Under the pieces are notes generated by a model. The model saw only the letters and a program-made list of their open reading frames with translations, was not told where the DNA came from and ran no database searches. Position numbers and translations under genes: made by a program. 64,000 bases of DNA from Heterostelium album PN500 (Eukaryota > Evosea > Eumycetozoa > Acytosteliales > Acytosteliaceae), in NCBI RefSeq assembly GCF_000004825.1, contig NW_008805063.1:744857-808856 (forward strand), in the 5' to 3' direction. Positions 47,237 through 60,433 of the stretch are shown here, in pieces; position 1 is the stretch's first letter, and each line of letters begins with the position of its first letter.

Positions 47237-48469
47237 ATGGAGAAGAAAAGAATATATACATATAATTCACCTTGGACTATTTATGGTCTGAGTTGGAGTA
47301 GTAGATTGAATCAACCATTCCGATTGGCAATCGGATCGTTCCTGGAGAACTATACAAATAGAGTAGAGGTTATACAGCTAAACGAAGAAACAGATTCATT
47401 TGAAGTATTGTGTGGGTTCGACCATCCTTATCCACCCACCAAATGTATGTGGATACCTGACAAATCAGGGTCTAGATTAGATCTGCTTGCAACCACTGGT
47501 GACTATCTCAGACTATGGGAGCTAACAAGTCAGAAAACAATTAAATTAAAGAGTTTATTATCAAGTGTAACTATCTATCAACATACACTTTATATATACA
47601 TCATCATTTGATCAAACTAACAAATATTTATATATATCAAGAGTAAAAGTACAGAATTTTGTGCACCATTATCATCTTTTGATTGGAATGAATCCGATCC
47701 TACATTATTAGCAACATCTAGTATAGATACAACTTGTACAATATGGAATATAGAAGTATGTATATATATTAGTTAACTATGTCTCTAATTTGATGATGAA
47801 TGTTACTAATTAACTAACTAATATTATCGTCGTATTAATTAAAGACACAACAACCAAAAACACAATTGATTGCACATGATAAAGAGGTGTTTGATGTGGC
47901 ATTTGCAAGAGGAACCGATCTGTTTGCTTCGGTGGGTGCAGATGGTTCACTGAGAATGTTTGATCTGAGGAACTTGGAACACTCCACTATCATCTATGAG
48001 ACACCGCAATTTACACCACTGCTTCGACTGTGTTGGAACAAACAAGATCCCAACTATCTCGCAACTATTCAACAAGATTCACCAAAGATTATCATTCTCG
48101 ATATTAGAGTACCGTCGGTACCCGCCGCAGAGCTGGTCTTCCACAAGTCAGCGGTCAACGGAATCGCATGGGCACCTCACTCCAGTTGTCATATATGTAC
48201 GGTCGGTGACGACAAACAAGCTTTAATTTGGGATTTATCATCACTGCCAAAACCAATTGAAGGTAAATTAATTGAATACATTTATAAATTGTATACAATG
48301 TGTTGTAAATCACTCCAATATATTAATATCTTTATTTTATTTTATTTTTATAGATCCACTTTTGACATATGGTGCAGATGCAGAGATTAATCAATTGAAT
48401 TGGTCATCAAGTCAACCCGATTGGATTGCAATTGCATTTGGTCAAGGATTACAAATATTAAAAGTTTAA
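47237..48469 (+). CDS. dcaf7: DCAF7/WDR68 (HAN11)-like WD40 protein
   Basis: WD40 scaffold conserved from plants to animals, known to bind DYRK/HIPK kinases and DDB1-Cul4. Exons 47237-47566, 47642-47755, 47845-48262 and 48354-48469 give 325 residues. Nearly every family block is visible: [154 protein letters not shown] and [18 protein letters not shown] at the end. The conservation makes the assignment secure. Intron 1 has a slightly ambiguous donor; the choice SSS at the junction keeps frame. Confidence 0.95.
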
Positions 48470-48731
48470 CAATATAAATAACAATTACAGATTCATTAAT
48501 TCACAAACCAAAAAGAAAACAAATGGTGGTCGTTACTCCAACTGTACTGTTATTTTTACATAGAATTGTGAGAAGCAACAATTGAATAACTATCATCACT
48601 TTACAAATGACAACTAAATAATTAGCTATAGCTCTTTATTAAGTAAATAACAAATTGTCATTAGCAAATCTACCAATTCTTTTTAATAAACTTAAGATTA
48701 TTAAATAAGGATTAAAAATTTATTAATACAT

Positions 48732-50360
48732 TTAAATTGTAAAAAATAAAGGATTGTAATTTTTTGGTGATGTTTTGATTAGGTATTCAAAAGTTGAGAA
48801 ATGGTCGAAATCCTTTGATTTTATGATACCACCTTGATTGGTATCAGAGAATAATAGATAGCTCTGACCATTCAATCTTCTTAGTATAGTTTTTGTGTGA
48901 TCAAATAATGTAAAACTATCCAACAGGATTATTGTAGTGACCGTGAGAGGAATTGATTCCAAAAGCCTACTTGTCATACCTCTCAATGGAATCTTTAAGG
49001 TGGTTATCGATGGTCCGATCCAGTTGAATCCATATTTTTTTTGGTTAAGTATATTATTAAAAAAACCTAGAGCCAAACTTGCAAGACCTGACCTCTGTGA
49101 AATGTTTTCCATATTGGTAATCTCCAGGTCTATATACCTTAGGTATAGATAATTGATAGTCCCTGGTATACGATCGAACTGATCCGAACTTATTAACTTT
49201 AGTCTAGTGAGAGTATCGGGAACAACGAACCTGCTAAGCTTTTGATTGAACGACTTATCAAGTCGTAGCTTCTTCAGACCATATGGCAATTTTAAAACAA
49301 GTGGTTTGTTGTCTATGCTTGGTGGTGTACCAATCATTATCATTTTAACGGTATTTGGAATGTAGGTGTTTAGCAGCTGCTGCTGCTCACTATTATCTCT
49401 ATCATCATCAACATCATCATCATCATATGGGTTGTAGAAAACCAATTTTCCAGTGTACGATGCCAGACCTATTGATCTCAATGAAGTTGGTAGTACTCTT
49501 TTGGCGATAGGCTGGTCATATGATGAATACTGAATCTCTAGTGATTCTAGATATTCCGGTAACACGCCATAATCAAACTTTGGTGCTGCATCGACCAGTC
49601 GCAAATTCTTGAGAGACAATGGAAAGAATCCTTTTTCAAACTGTGTGTGGCATGAATAGAGTGTAAGTGATTCCAGCTGTGATGGTAACGATGCATTCTT
49701 TCCAAAAGATTCTCCTGAAATACTATCAAAAACAAGACGTAGCGATCTGATATTGTTAGGGATGGCGTAATCTATCGGTGAAATCAGTGGCACATTTATT
49801 GACTTGATCCTTTTGAGAGCAGGAATCGAAAGTAATGAATCGATCTCCCTCGTAAAAAATAACTCTTCGATATCATCACTAATATCTGTTTCGTTTAATT
49901 GTTGTAAACTTTCTATTATTTTTTGAAAGATGTACATAAAGTTAGTTATAATTTTGCTACTATATTATATCTATAGACTATTGTTGTTGTTGTTGTTGTT
50001 GTATTAATATGATTATAACTATTTACCATTATTAAAATAACTTGAGAATACCTTTGGAAATTCACCGAAATGATCATGGCCAACTGTTATTATTGTTTTT
50101 ATTGTATGATAACTATCATCTAAATGATCATATGATTCTATTTGATTTACAAAAGAACGTAACTTTAGATTCTTTATCATAGATCTCGATGTCTGATTGG
50201 TGATGTTTAAAGGAATATTGAGATATCTATTTCTATTGTCATATAACTTTTTAGATACCAACGAAAAAACAATCTTATCAATATTATGATCTAAATATGA
50301 TAAAATTTTCCTAAACAAAAAATATGGTAACTTGAACAAATCTTTGATATCATCATTCAT
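48732..50360 (-). CDS. F-box protein with FNIP-like/leucine-rich repeats
   Basis: Exons 50360-50027 and 49912-48732 give 504 residues. An F-box is near the N-terminus (LPYFLFRKILSYL, then IVFSLVSKKLYDNR). The rest repeats a pattern of 20-24 residues with Leu and Pro at regular spacing, for example LPSQLESLTLYS, LPEYLESLEIQY, LPTSLRSIGLAS, and LPYGLKKLRLDKSFNQKLSRFVVP, which has the FNxxL-VP order of the FNIP repeat abundant in dictyostelids. An Asp-rich insertion with a Gln run lies near residue 300. Likely a substrate receptor for an SCF ubiquitin ligase, with the repeats binding targets; the target is unknown. Convergent with the DCAF7 gene. Confidence 0.82.
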
Positions 50361-50931
50361 TTCCAATTCTTATAAATCTGTTTACTTAATAGATAGAGAT
50401 AAGAAAAAAAAATTATTCACAACTAAAATAATTTAACAAACAAGAGTAAACAAAAAAATTGAACTTAGTTTTTTAATTTTTTTGTTCAACCAACCAATTA
50501 AATAAATCATTCAAGTTTGAAATCTGATTTAGATTGTAATGATCTTTTATTTTTATAACTTATTTATTTTTTGAAATTAAAATATAATCATTTTGAAGGT
50601 TATGTTATATTTAAATTTACTATGATTTCAGATATTTAAATAACATAATGAACTTGAAGGTACTATTGAAAATAATAAACTTTAAAAAATAGTATTCCAT
50701 TTAATCTTAACATATAATATAAAAATGTTTCTGTTTGTATATTAAATTCTGACCATACAACAACTTTTATTGAAATTCAAATTTTTGAAAAAGTTTTTTT
50801 TTTTTTTTTTTTGAATATAACTGTTTTATTTTTAAATAAAACAAATCTAATCTCTATATCTAATCTAAATTTATAAGAATATATAATATTTATACTTTAT
50901 ATTTTAGTATATTTAGATATTTTGATAAAGA
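50361..50931. other. Divergent promoter region, F-box/FNIP gene and cdc73
   Basis: 571 bp of A/T-rich DNA with a T-run near 50795. No gene seen. Confidence 0.4.
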
Positions 50932-52993
50932 ATGGCTGATCCATTGACTATGCTCAGAGATGTGTTGTCGAAACAACAACAACCAGTGATAGAGGGTGAC
51001 GAATATGTGTTTGGTAAGACAAGATTCAATAAGAATGTACCGACCGCATTCAAAAGCTCTGCAAACAACACATACTACACCTTACAAGCTGTACATCTTT
51101 GTCATCTCAATCGTGATGTATCTCGTGGTGTCTATGTACTTCAAGTTGCTCGTGCCGGTACAACCGCTGTTTCACTGTAAGTTTAAGTTAACCACCAATA
51201 GCTATTAGTTATCACTTTAAAGTGTGATAGTAGTAGTAGTATTAGAACTAACATAATCTTATTATTATTATTATTATTATTAAACAAATATTTGTTATTG
51301 TAGTAATGATAGAAAGGAATTGTTAGCATATCTCGATGGTGAAGTCGATACTTCGTCATCGATTGTCTATGATAGTTCTTTGATGAGTGGAAGTAGTAGT
51401 AGTGCAGTGTCTACCGGTACGCAACAATCGATGGATTCATCGCTTACCAGTCAGAGCGATGCTATGCAGGTAGATGATTCCAACAATCAGTATTCAACAG
51501 GTACTCAGCAGCAGAGTATGTACGATGCTTCCGGTGCTTCGCTTGGTGACCAATACAAGATTGGAGGTGATCACGACTACCAATACGATGCATCGTATCG
51601 ATCATCGCATATTCCAGAGATTGATCTCACCGACGAAATGATCAGCGAGAAATCTGCATTCACTTCACATCTTCTTGCTGTACCAAGCAAACCAAATGAA
51701 TCATAGTAAGTAATCAAACTAAAATCTAAAGAAAATAATAATATAATATTAACATATATATCTTAACTTATCTTATCTTATCTATCATAACAGTTCACTT
51801 AAAGATAGTGAGAATCAATTTATGGAGGATATTGGAAATAAGAGAAAAGCATTGAGCATGGAAAAGTCAAATTTTATGATGGCAGACGAACCAATCACAA
51901 AGATGATATTACAAAGAGAGAAAACAACAAATGATAGAACATCTATTTTGAATGGTCCAACTGTATGTAATATAATCAATATAGAAGATGTTAAACATAG
52001 ATTAGATAGTTTAGTGTAGATAACTAACTCGAAATATATATATATATATGAAATGATAACTATATAGGCATATTTAGATATATTGGATAAATACAATCAA
52101 TTTAAAAAAGAAGAAAAGAGACCATCGTCTTCTTCATCTATACCAGGTAGTTCGAGCAAACCACACCCAACAAGTGGTGGTGCTAATAACAAATCATCGA
52201 TGACATCAACATTACACGATTCTGCAAGCATTGGTTCAAACCGTAAGTTATCATCAGACAATCAAGTTTGTTAGTTAAGATCATCAAATTTAACACTATC
52301 TCTATCTATCTATCAATCAAACTATTTTAGGAACACCTATTATTATTGTACCTTCATCATTGACTGCAACATTATCTATATTTAATGCACAAGACTTTCT
52401 TCAGAACGCCAAGTGGACACCGTCTTTGGAGAAAAAGAATGAACTTTCCTCTCAGAACATATCAAAGCCTACGGTGATCGCATTCGACAGAATCTCTACA
52501 CCAAAGATCACCTACGAAGTATACGACAATATAAAACTATTGAAAGCTGAAGACTGGCCAAGAGTGGCTGCTGTATTTGTACAAGGTGAAGCCTGGCAAT
52601 TTAAAGATTGGAAATGGCCAACTCCAGTCGATATTCTTTCAAATAGTAAATAATCCTTTTCATTAAGACAGTATATTATAAGAACACTAATCATACTTAC
52701 ATTACTTTTTTTTTTTTATAGTTAAAGGATTTTATCTGAAACTCGACGATACAACTGTACCAGAATCAGTTAAATCATGGGATGTGAAAATATTACATGT
52801 AAATATCTATAACTATCATTATTTTATTATTATATTTTTATAATATATTGACAAACGATCTTAATTTAATCAAAAACAAACAAATCAATAGATAAGCAGA
52901 CAAAAACGTCATTTAGATTTAACAGGACAAATTGAATTTTGGAAGGCATTTGACGAATATATTTTAACTAGAAAACCATTTTTGAATCATTAA
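50932..52993 (+). CDS. cdc73: Cdc73/parafibromin, Paf1 complex subunit
   Basis: Component of the Paf1 complex that travels with RNA polymerase II and supports histone modification during elongation. Seven exons: 50932-51176, 51304-51705, 51794-51962, 52068-52242, 52331-52645, 52722-52798, 52892-52993; 494 residues. The N-terminus MADPLTMLRDVL, the YTLQAVHLCHLN block and DRKELLAYLDGE match the conserved Cdc73 N-terminal domain. A Ser-rich low-complexity segment follows, then RKAL... and, from about residue 330, the Ras-like C-terminal domain: RTPIIIVPSSLTATLSIFNAQDFL, EDWPRVAAVFVQGEAWQFKDW, GFYLKLDD and the ending RHLDLTGQIEFWKAFDEYI. All splice joins keep frame. The gene symbol follows the family; the start is the first ATG of exon 1. 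Confidence 0.95.
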
Positions 52994-53072
52994 AAGAAAG
53001 ATTAAATAAAGTTAAAGTAAATAAATAACTATAATGTTTATATTGAAGATTTATTTTATTTATTCCAATTGA

Positions 53073-54169
53073 CTATTGAGATGGCATGGATGTTTTACCG
53101 CAGTCTGAAAACTCAACAACTGCCTTTCCAAAGACGTTGTTACCCTCCAAAAATTTGTGTCCTTCCGGTAGTTGTTCGATTCCCTTGAATGTCTTACCGA
53201 CAATCGACTGAGTCTTTGGCAGTAGCTTGTTGATAAATTGAACTGCTTCCTCAAGACAATCTGGCAGTGTTGTATACTCTGCCATAAAGTAAACTTTGAA
53301 AGTCAAGAACTTGGAGAAGCACTGGTAGTATGGTAGAATCATTGGTTTCGGACCAGGCTTTCCATACTCAATGATGATACCACGCACGGCTGTAGCGTCG
53401 GCCAACTTCTCAAGCCAATCACCACCGACCGAGTCGTAGATAAGATGTGCACCTTTGCCGCCGGTATACTCGAGGATCTTCTCCTTGATGTCCTCCTCGT
53501 TGGTCGCGATGAAACGGTCCGCTCCAAACTTCATGAGCAAGTCGCGCTTCGAAGAGGTACGACTGGTAGCAATGACATTGGCACCGAGATACTTTGCCAT
53601 TTGGACAGCTGCCAAACCAGCACTGGAACCGGCAGCAGTAATCACAGCCCAGTCACCCTTTTTCAACTTGGCGTTGGTTACCAAAGCAAAGTAGGCTGTC
53701 AAGTAGGCTAGCCATGTTGAGGCGGCATCTTGGAAACTCTGGCCATCCAACATCTTGACCAAAGCATACTCTGGGAAGATACATTCCTCCATATTCGTTG
53801 GGTACTCAGACATCAAAACATTACACAAAACGGCAACTCTATCACCAACCTTGAATTTCTTGACACCTTCTCCTACTTTATCAACAATTCCAGCACCTAT
53901 TTTTTTTTGATTTATTTTTTATATTAATATTTTAGATATTTATTTTAATTCAAATAATTACCTTCATAACCTAAAGAACTACCCTTTCTAAGATCTTTCG
54001 GTTGTTCAGTGAATTTTCCTTCTACAAAAACAACTTCAGCACGGTTCAAACCTACAGCCATCATTTTAACTCTGACATGACCTTTAGTTGGTTCTTCGAT
54101 GGGAACATCTTCAATTTTTAATTTCGAAGAATCTCCATACTCATGAAAAATAACTCCTTTAGCTGACAT
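53073..54169 (-). CDS. Zeta-crystallin-type quinone oxidoreductase (MDR family)
   Basis: NADPH-dependent medium-chain reductase. Exons 54169-53962 and 53896-53073 encode 343 residues. MDR features: the GROES-like N-domain ending in GLNRAEVVF and LGYEGAGIVDKVGEGVKKFKVGDRV, then the Rossmann part with AAGSSAGLAAVQMAKYLGANVIAT (the AxGxxGxxA pattern of quinone reductases), TSRTSSKRDLLMKFGADR and LIYDSVGGDWLEKL. The Cys/His ligands of zinc alcohol dehydrogenases are missing, in line with zinc-free quinone/enone reductases. Convergent with cdc73 and only 79 bp from its stop. Confidence 0.9.
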
Positions 54170-54688
54170 TATTTTATTTTAATTATTTTAGTTTAAATTA
54201 AATCTGTAATTTAATTGAATGGATTTAAAAACTACAACATTTTAAATAATTTTAAATATTTAAATAAAACATAAATTCGAGTTTTTATACATAAATAGAA
54301 ATTTTGTAAACTAATTTCCATATTCATATGAATAAATATAACCCATTTTCGAATTTGTAAAAACAATAAACTGCTGTTGAATGTTTTTTTAATTGCTATT
54401 TATAATCTTTATTAAAAATCAAAGATAAGTAATTTTTTTAATAATATATTACAAATAGAAATGATATATATATGAACCTATACTCTTAAGATACAGATAA
54501 TAAACAAACTTGGAAAAAATAAAAAATGAAAATGCTGAACTTAAATTTTGGAGGGTTTTTTTTGAAGAATGAAAAAAAAAAAAAATTTAAAATCGAAAAT
54601 AAATTTATTTTAACAAAAAAAGCTATTTTACTTGATTGATCTGTTGTTGTAATATATAATTATTTAAATAATATATTGTTAGATAGAT
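54170..54688. other. Divergent intergenic region, quinone reductase and nup62
   Basis: 519 bp, A/T-rich, no gene seen; carries both promoters. Confidence 0.4.
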
Positions 54689-57101
54689 ATGTTTACTTCA
54701 GGCACATCAGGTAGCAGTACAACAGGTAGTAGCACACCTTTTGGTAGCTCGTTGTTTGGATCGTCCACTACAACTCCATCTACTGGTGGAAGTTCATTGT
54801 TTGGCGGCGGTCTGATTACACCATCTACACCTGCCACCGGTGGTAGTGGTACTAATTTGTTTGGTGGTGCTGGTGGTGCCGGTACTGGTTTATCTTTGAC
54901 TACACCATCTACACCTGCCACCGGTAGTTCTAATCTATTTGGTGGTTCCGGTCTAGGTTTGACTGCACCGTCAACAACTTCCACCGGTGGTGGTAACAAT
55001 TTGTTTGGTGGTTCAGGTCTAGGTTTGACTGCACCATCGACATCGACAACAACTGGAAGTTCGCTATTCGGTGGTGCTTCTAGTGCACCGACTACTTCAT
55101 CGACATTGTTCGGTGGTGGTTCAGGTTTAGCAACACCATCGACATCGACAACAACTGGAAGTACATTATTTGGTGGATCAGGCTTAACAACACCATCGAC
55201 ATCCACTGCTACTGGAAGTACATTGTTCGGTGGTGGTTCGAGTTTGACAACACCATCGACATCCACTACTACTGGAAGCACATTGTTCGGTGGTGGTTCG
55301 AGTTTGACAACACCATCAACAACTTCCGCAGCACCTAGTGGTGGTCTTGGCGGTGGTTTATTTGGTAGTAGTTTAACATCTAATACACCATCGACAACTG
55401 GCACTTCACTCTCTCTAGGTGGTACAACAACCACACCATCTACATCCAGTGGTATTGGTGGTGGTTTATTTGGTAGTAGTTTAACATCTAATACACCATC
55501 GACAACTGGTACTTCACTCTCTCTCGGTGGTGCAACAACCACACCATCTACATCCAGTGGTATTGGTGGTGGTTTATTTGGTGGATCTTCAACTACAACT
55601 GGTGGCTCTAGCTTAACATTGGCTCCATCGACCACCAGCACACCTGCCACCGGTAGTACATTGTTTGGTGGTAGCGGTACTAGCTTATTGAGCACACCTT
55701 CCACTACATCTTCAACACCTAGCACAACTAGTTCAACAACACTCGGATCGGGTGGATTGTTTGGCACAACTACAGCAGCAACAACAACAACTCCAACAAC
55801 AACAACAGCAACTCCAACTTTGACAACACCATCGATCACCAATTTAACAGGTGGAACCTCTTCATTGTCTTCTGGTGGTCTCTTTGGAAGTAGCACACCG
55901 GCATTATCATCAGCAACAACAGGTGGACAGACTTCCACCTCAACTATTACACCAACTTCAACTACAGGCTCATCATTGTTATCGGGTGGCTTGTTTGGTG
56001 GATCGTCTGCAGCAACTGGATCTTCGTTGTCAAGTGGTTTACTTAGTGGAACATCCTCAGCCACCTCCACCTCCTCGGCTACACCATCACTGTCTCTCGG
56101 CACAACCTCAAGCCCAACAACTACTTCAGGTCTATTTTCAGGAGCTGGCCAAACATCTACCTCAACTATAACTCCAACTGCAACTGGCACTTCGACAACA
56201 CCGGCATCATCTAGCTTAACTGCCACCTCTTCTACATCACCACTCACAACATCAATGTTGGCATCCGCAAAGCCAGTAACAGAAGATGTCATCGAAATTA
56301 ATGAAAGCAAGATTCTAGAGCAACTATTTGGAGAGTGGAGCACAGAGATTGAGAAACAAACAAGAGAATTCTATCATCAAGCTAAACAAATCTATCAATG
56401 GGATACTGCTATCATGGAAAACTCTCAAAAAGTAAGTTTAAAGAATTAATGATCATTTAAACGAGAGATGATTATATATTATAATATTAATAACTAAATT
56501 ATTTTCATTTTTTATTTTTCTTTTAGTTAAATAAACTCATGGAAACAGTTCAACATATAAACTCACAACAACAATCATTAGAACAAGTTATCAATATCAT
56601 AACCGATCAACAATCATTACTAGAGAAATCATTAAATGCACTTGACCAAAAAATTAAATCAAATCCAAGAGAAAATGAATCTTCTTCTGATATTGAAAGA
56701 GAAAGAATGTATGTATCAAACTTTTTATTTATTTTTATTTATTTCTCATTCTAAACTTTAATCTCTACTTTATCAATAGTTACTATTCAACAAAGAAGAT
56801 AGATGAAGATATTTTAAGTATTGAATCTAAGCTCCAATCAATTGTATCAAATATCAATCAATCACAACCAAACGAACCAGTAGATCAAGTAAGTTTTTAT
56901 ATTTATTTTTTTACTTTTGCAAAAACTTATTAATTATTTTTAATCTTTTTAATATAGAAACAACAAATTGTAAAGATATTAAATGATCATTTAAATGCAC
57001 TGCAGTGGTTAGACAAAGGATCAATGATATTACAAGAGTCTCTCAGTGAAATTCAAAACTTGGAAGATGATCTCTCAATAACAAGAGTCAGCAGAAGATA
57101 G
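54689..57101 (+). CDS. nup62: Nucleoporin Nup62 (FG repeats plus Nsp1-type coiled coil)
   Basis: Central-channel nucleoporin. Exons 54689-56431, 56527-56708, 56780-56888 and 56958-57101 give 725 residues. Residues 1-515 are a low-complexity array of Ser, Thr, Gly and Phe with about 20 GLFG/SLFG/TLFGG-type FG units spaced by TTPSTSTTTGST-like linkers; several neighbouring units are nearly identical, showing recent internal duplication. From about 522, MLASAKPVTEDVIEINESKI leads into the conserved Nsp1/Nup62 C-terminal coiled coil (EQLFGEWSTEIEKQTREFYHQAKQIYQWD, then NALDQKIKS and a heptad-rich end), which assembles with the Nup54/Nup58 partners. The antisense strand of exon 1 is open for 554 codons only because of the repeat composition. 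Confidence 0.93.
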
Positions 57102-57334
57102 ATAAAATAAATTAAAAAATATAAAACAAATATAAATACACAAAAAATTCAAACCGCCAAGAGTATTATAATTACTTTAAAACACAAAGTATTTATATGC
57201 TGTTAACTACAATCTTTGTTTAAATTTGTTTTTTTTTTTATAGGTTGTTGCCGTGTAACTGATCTAATGGATAAGCATAAATAATGTGGAATGAAATTAT
57301 AATAGGATGATAAAAAAAATTCACTTTATTTGGT

Positions 57335-59409
57335 TTAAGATTGGTTTTGACTTTGGTAACTGTGAGAGTTGCTTATGATTCTACCAGAGTACGAGTTGTA
57401 ATAGTCTTCATTATCGTCGTTATCTAAGATTTCGTTGATTGAATGTGAATGTTGGTTGTTGTAGTTGTTTGAATCATAGCTGTGTCTATCTCTCTTTTTG
57501 TTATCTTTAGACTTCTCATCTTCTTCCTGGCTGCTTCCACTGGAATGATTTGAATTCTTTAAAAGTATTTCCATAATCTCCTTGTCTTCTCCTTCTCTCT
57601 GCATGATCTCTAGAGCCAACTTTACAGATGAGCCCTTACCGATTAAATATTTTACAAAATTAAACTTTCCTGTCTTGGCAGCCAAATATAGTGGTGTGTG
57701 TCCTTGGTCATCCAAGACATCGATTTTTCCTTGATAATTATCAAAAATTAGTTGTCCCATCATGACAGTTCCATACTGTACAGAAAGATGTAGGGCGTTT
57801 TGTTTATTACAAGTCTATATATATAAAAATATTATGTTAATATAAAATGTTGGTTTTTTTTTTGTTGTTATTATCATATCCTTTAACTTACACTTAAATC
57901 TAAATTGGATCTATTTTTAATTAATATTTTTACAGTTTCAATTCTGCCTTCTCTGATGGCATAATGAATTGGAGAGAATCCTTCATTGTCTTGAATGTTG
58001 GGGTTGGTTCCTTTTTCCAAAAGATAAGAGACAATCAAATCGTTACCCATGAGTGAGGCGGTATGTAATGGAGTGTGACCTTCGCGATCAAGAGATTCTA
58101 AATCGGCACCATACTTGACTAAAAGTTTGACAATACCAATGTGTCCCATGATTGAGGCATGATGAAGTGGTGTGTAGTTATTTACATCGAGTACAGTGGG
58201 TTTCGCTTCGTTCTCCAAAAGCAATTGGCAAATACGTTCAGAGCCCTTAAGAGAAGCGATATGTAGAGGTGTTTCACCAGTGGTCTGGTGACGTGTGGAA
58301 ACTTCGGCATGATTTTCGAGGAGACATCGCACAATGTTGGTATGTCCACTCTTGGCAGCTGCGTACAAAGGAGAAACACCCTCATCGTTAACTAGGTTAG
58401 GATCGGCACCATATTGGAGTAAGTACTCCACATTGTGAATATTTCCCAAAAGGGATGCGGCAAGTATCGGGGTGTTTCCCTGGTTATCACGAATGTTTGG
58501 ATCGGCACCACTTTCAATAAGTCTTCGAACTTGGAACTCGTATCCAAGAACAGCGGCTGTAAACAAAAGTGAGAGACCGCGACTGTCTCTAGTGTTGACA
58601 TCGATAGAGTTTGGATCCTCTGGATTGTAGCGAAGGAGGCTTTCGGCATTTCCTGGGTGTAGCAAAATACGATTCCATATTGATGCTACCGATGGGGATT
58701 TGTCACCTGGCGAACTTGATCCCGATTGCTTATCATTTATATTTGAATATACATCACCCTTTATCGAGGAAAGACCAGTGAGTGAATCGTAGAGATGCTC
58801 CGATGATCCGGTCAAAGGTGGTCTAAACTCCATGTTTCTGGCTTTGGCACGTCTATTTTGGAACCATATTTGAACAGAACGCGGTGTCATTCCGAGCTCA
58901 ATGGCCAATTGATTTCTCAAGTTTAGACTAGGATGTTGATGTGCAAGGAATATTCTCTCTAAAATCTTTAGTTGATCCGGAGATGTTCTCTTTCTCTTCT
59001 TTTTCAATGGATCATCCTCAAGATCCAATAAGTTGCTGGTTGAAAGTGAAAGTGATGGTGATAGACTCTGTGAAATCGATTGTGGTGGTGGTGATTTATG
59101 CTTCTGTTGGTAATAATCGTTGCCAGACGATGAACCATACAAACTGAAGCCAGGTGCTTGTTGCTTTATATTTTGGTTGTATTGTGATGGGTATGGTGCC
59201 GATGAGAATTGATAAGATCGATCGGGAGGCGGTGCTCTGCCATCGATATAATGATATTGTGGAGGTGCTTGTTGGTATTGATGTGGAGTTGGATGATGAT
59301 GTGCTGCTGCTGCTGCTGGTGGTGCTGCTGCTGATGGATAACCATAGATATTGGTGGGCATGGAGTAGTGTCCACCTACTGGTGGATTCATTGCTACTCT
59401 ATGTGACAT
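57335..59409 (-). CDS. warA: Wariai-type homeobox and ankyrin-repeat protein
   Basis: Developmental regulator; D. discoideum Wariai controls the size of the prestalk O zone. Exons 59409-57892 and 57814-57335 give 665 residues. N-terminus: Pro, Ala, Gln and His-rich disordered segment. Homeodomain about 136-192: KKKRKRTSPDQLKILERIFLA, a LNLRNQLAIELGMTPRSV helix 2 turn, and the recognition helix WFQNRRAKAR. From about 245 a set of about ten ankyrin repeats (GNTPILAASLLGNIHNVEYLL, then GADPNLVNDEG, ETPLHIASLKGSERICQLLL, TPLHHASIMGHIGIVKLLVK and so on), one split by the intron. A charged, Asn/Ser-rich tail ends the protein. The combination of homeobox and ankyrin repeats is diagnostic. It is somewhat shorter than I recall for D. 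discoideum. Transcribed away from a 3.1-kb upstream region. Confidence 0.92.
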
Positions 59410-60107
59410 TTTGATTATTAATATATTGTCTTACTATTGTTGTTATTTTTATTTTTTTATTTTTGGCAAATTGTTTGAAAAAAAAAAGTTAGTCAAAGTT
59501 GGTGTTATTAATAAAATTGATGAATTGATTGAAAAATAATTAAATAAAATCAAAAAAAACGTGTGAATATGACATAAACCACTGGTTAACAGTACTTTTT
59601 GAAATTGTGAAAAACAAAAAAAATCAATCAAAATTTATTTATTTTATTAAATAACGATTAGTTGTCTGAGACTTTGATGATCGCAGGTTGTTCTTTTTTG
59701 TGTGTGGATGATGGTGTTTCAGGATGGTGTTGGGGAGGTGGTTGGTTTTGGACCAATAAAACAAGCTTTTTTGTGGTTTGCTCGAACCAAAAATAATTTA
59801 AAAAGAGGCGTTGGTGATGTAAAGCAAACAATAAGATAGTGAGATTATTAATATAATGAAGTGAACAAAGAGAAGACAACAACCTCCAAATATGGTAAAA
59901 AAAAAAAAATAAAAATTAATAAAAAACTATTATAACATTGTATGATAAAAAAAGATGAACAATGAAATTGGGGAGAACTTTGTTTTTTTTTTTCTGAATC
60001 TTTTCAAGATATTTTATTATTTAATTGTGAAAAATGTGTATCATATGTAAAAAATATTATTTATTTAAATCTAACCTTCTTCAAATTTCTTAATTATTTT
60101 ATGAGTT

Positions 60108-60112
60108 GAAAA

Positions 60113-60143
<31 letters not shown>

Positions 60144-60157
60144 AAAAGAAAAAGAAA
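60108..60157. repeat. Poly-purine (A/G) tract
   Basis: About 50 nt of almost only A with a few G, within the Wariai upstream region. Confidence 0.8.
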
Positions 60158-60411
60158 TAATATACAATGTTATGTAGTGTTTTTATTTTTGTTTTGTTTT
60201 GAAACAATGTTTGTTATATGATGTGAAGGTTATTGTAATAATTAAAAAATGTGACCACCCCACACATTGAATAGATTAATTAGGGGTATGATGTTATAGG
60301 GTTGATTCAATTTCTACACAATTAATTAATTCAAAATTAATGAACGTTTTAATTAATTCTACAGTGATTTTGTGGAGAATTATACCATAACCTGACGAAT
60401 TTGTTGAATAC

Positions 60412-60433
60412 GTTGATACATTGGTGTATCAAC
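60412..60433. other. Inverted repeat upstream of the Wariai gene
   Basis: GTTGATACA and TGTATCAAC form a perfect 9-bp stem with a TTGG loop. A palindromic protein site or RNA hairpin is possible. Confidence 0.5.

Noticed and set aside
54679-56343. 554-codon open frame antisense to Nup62 exon 1
   Set aside because: It is the reverse reading of the Ser/Thr/Gly repeat DNA, has Val/Pro/Asp composition with no domain, and coding evidence on the + strand is overwhelming.
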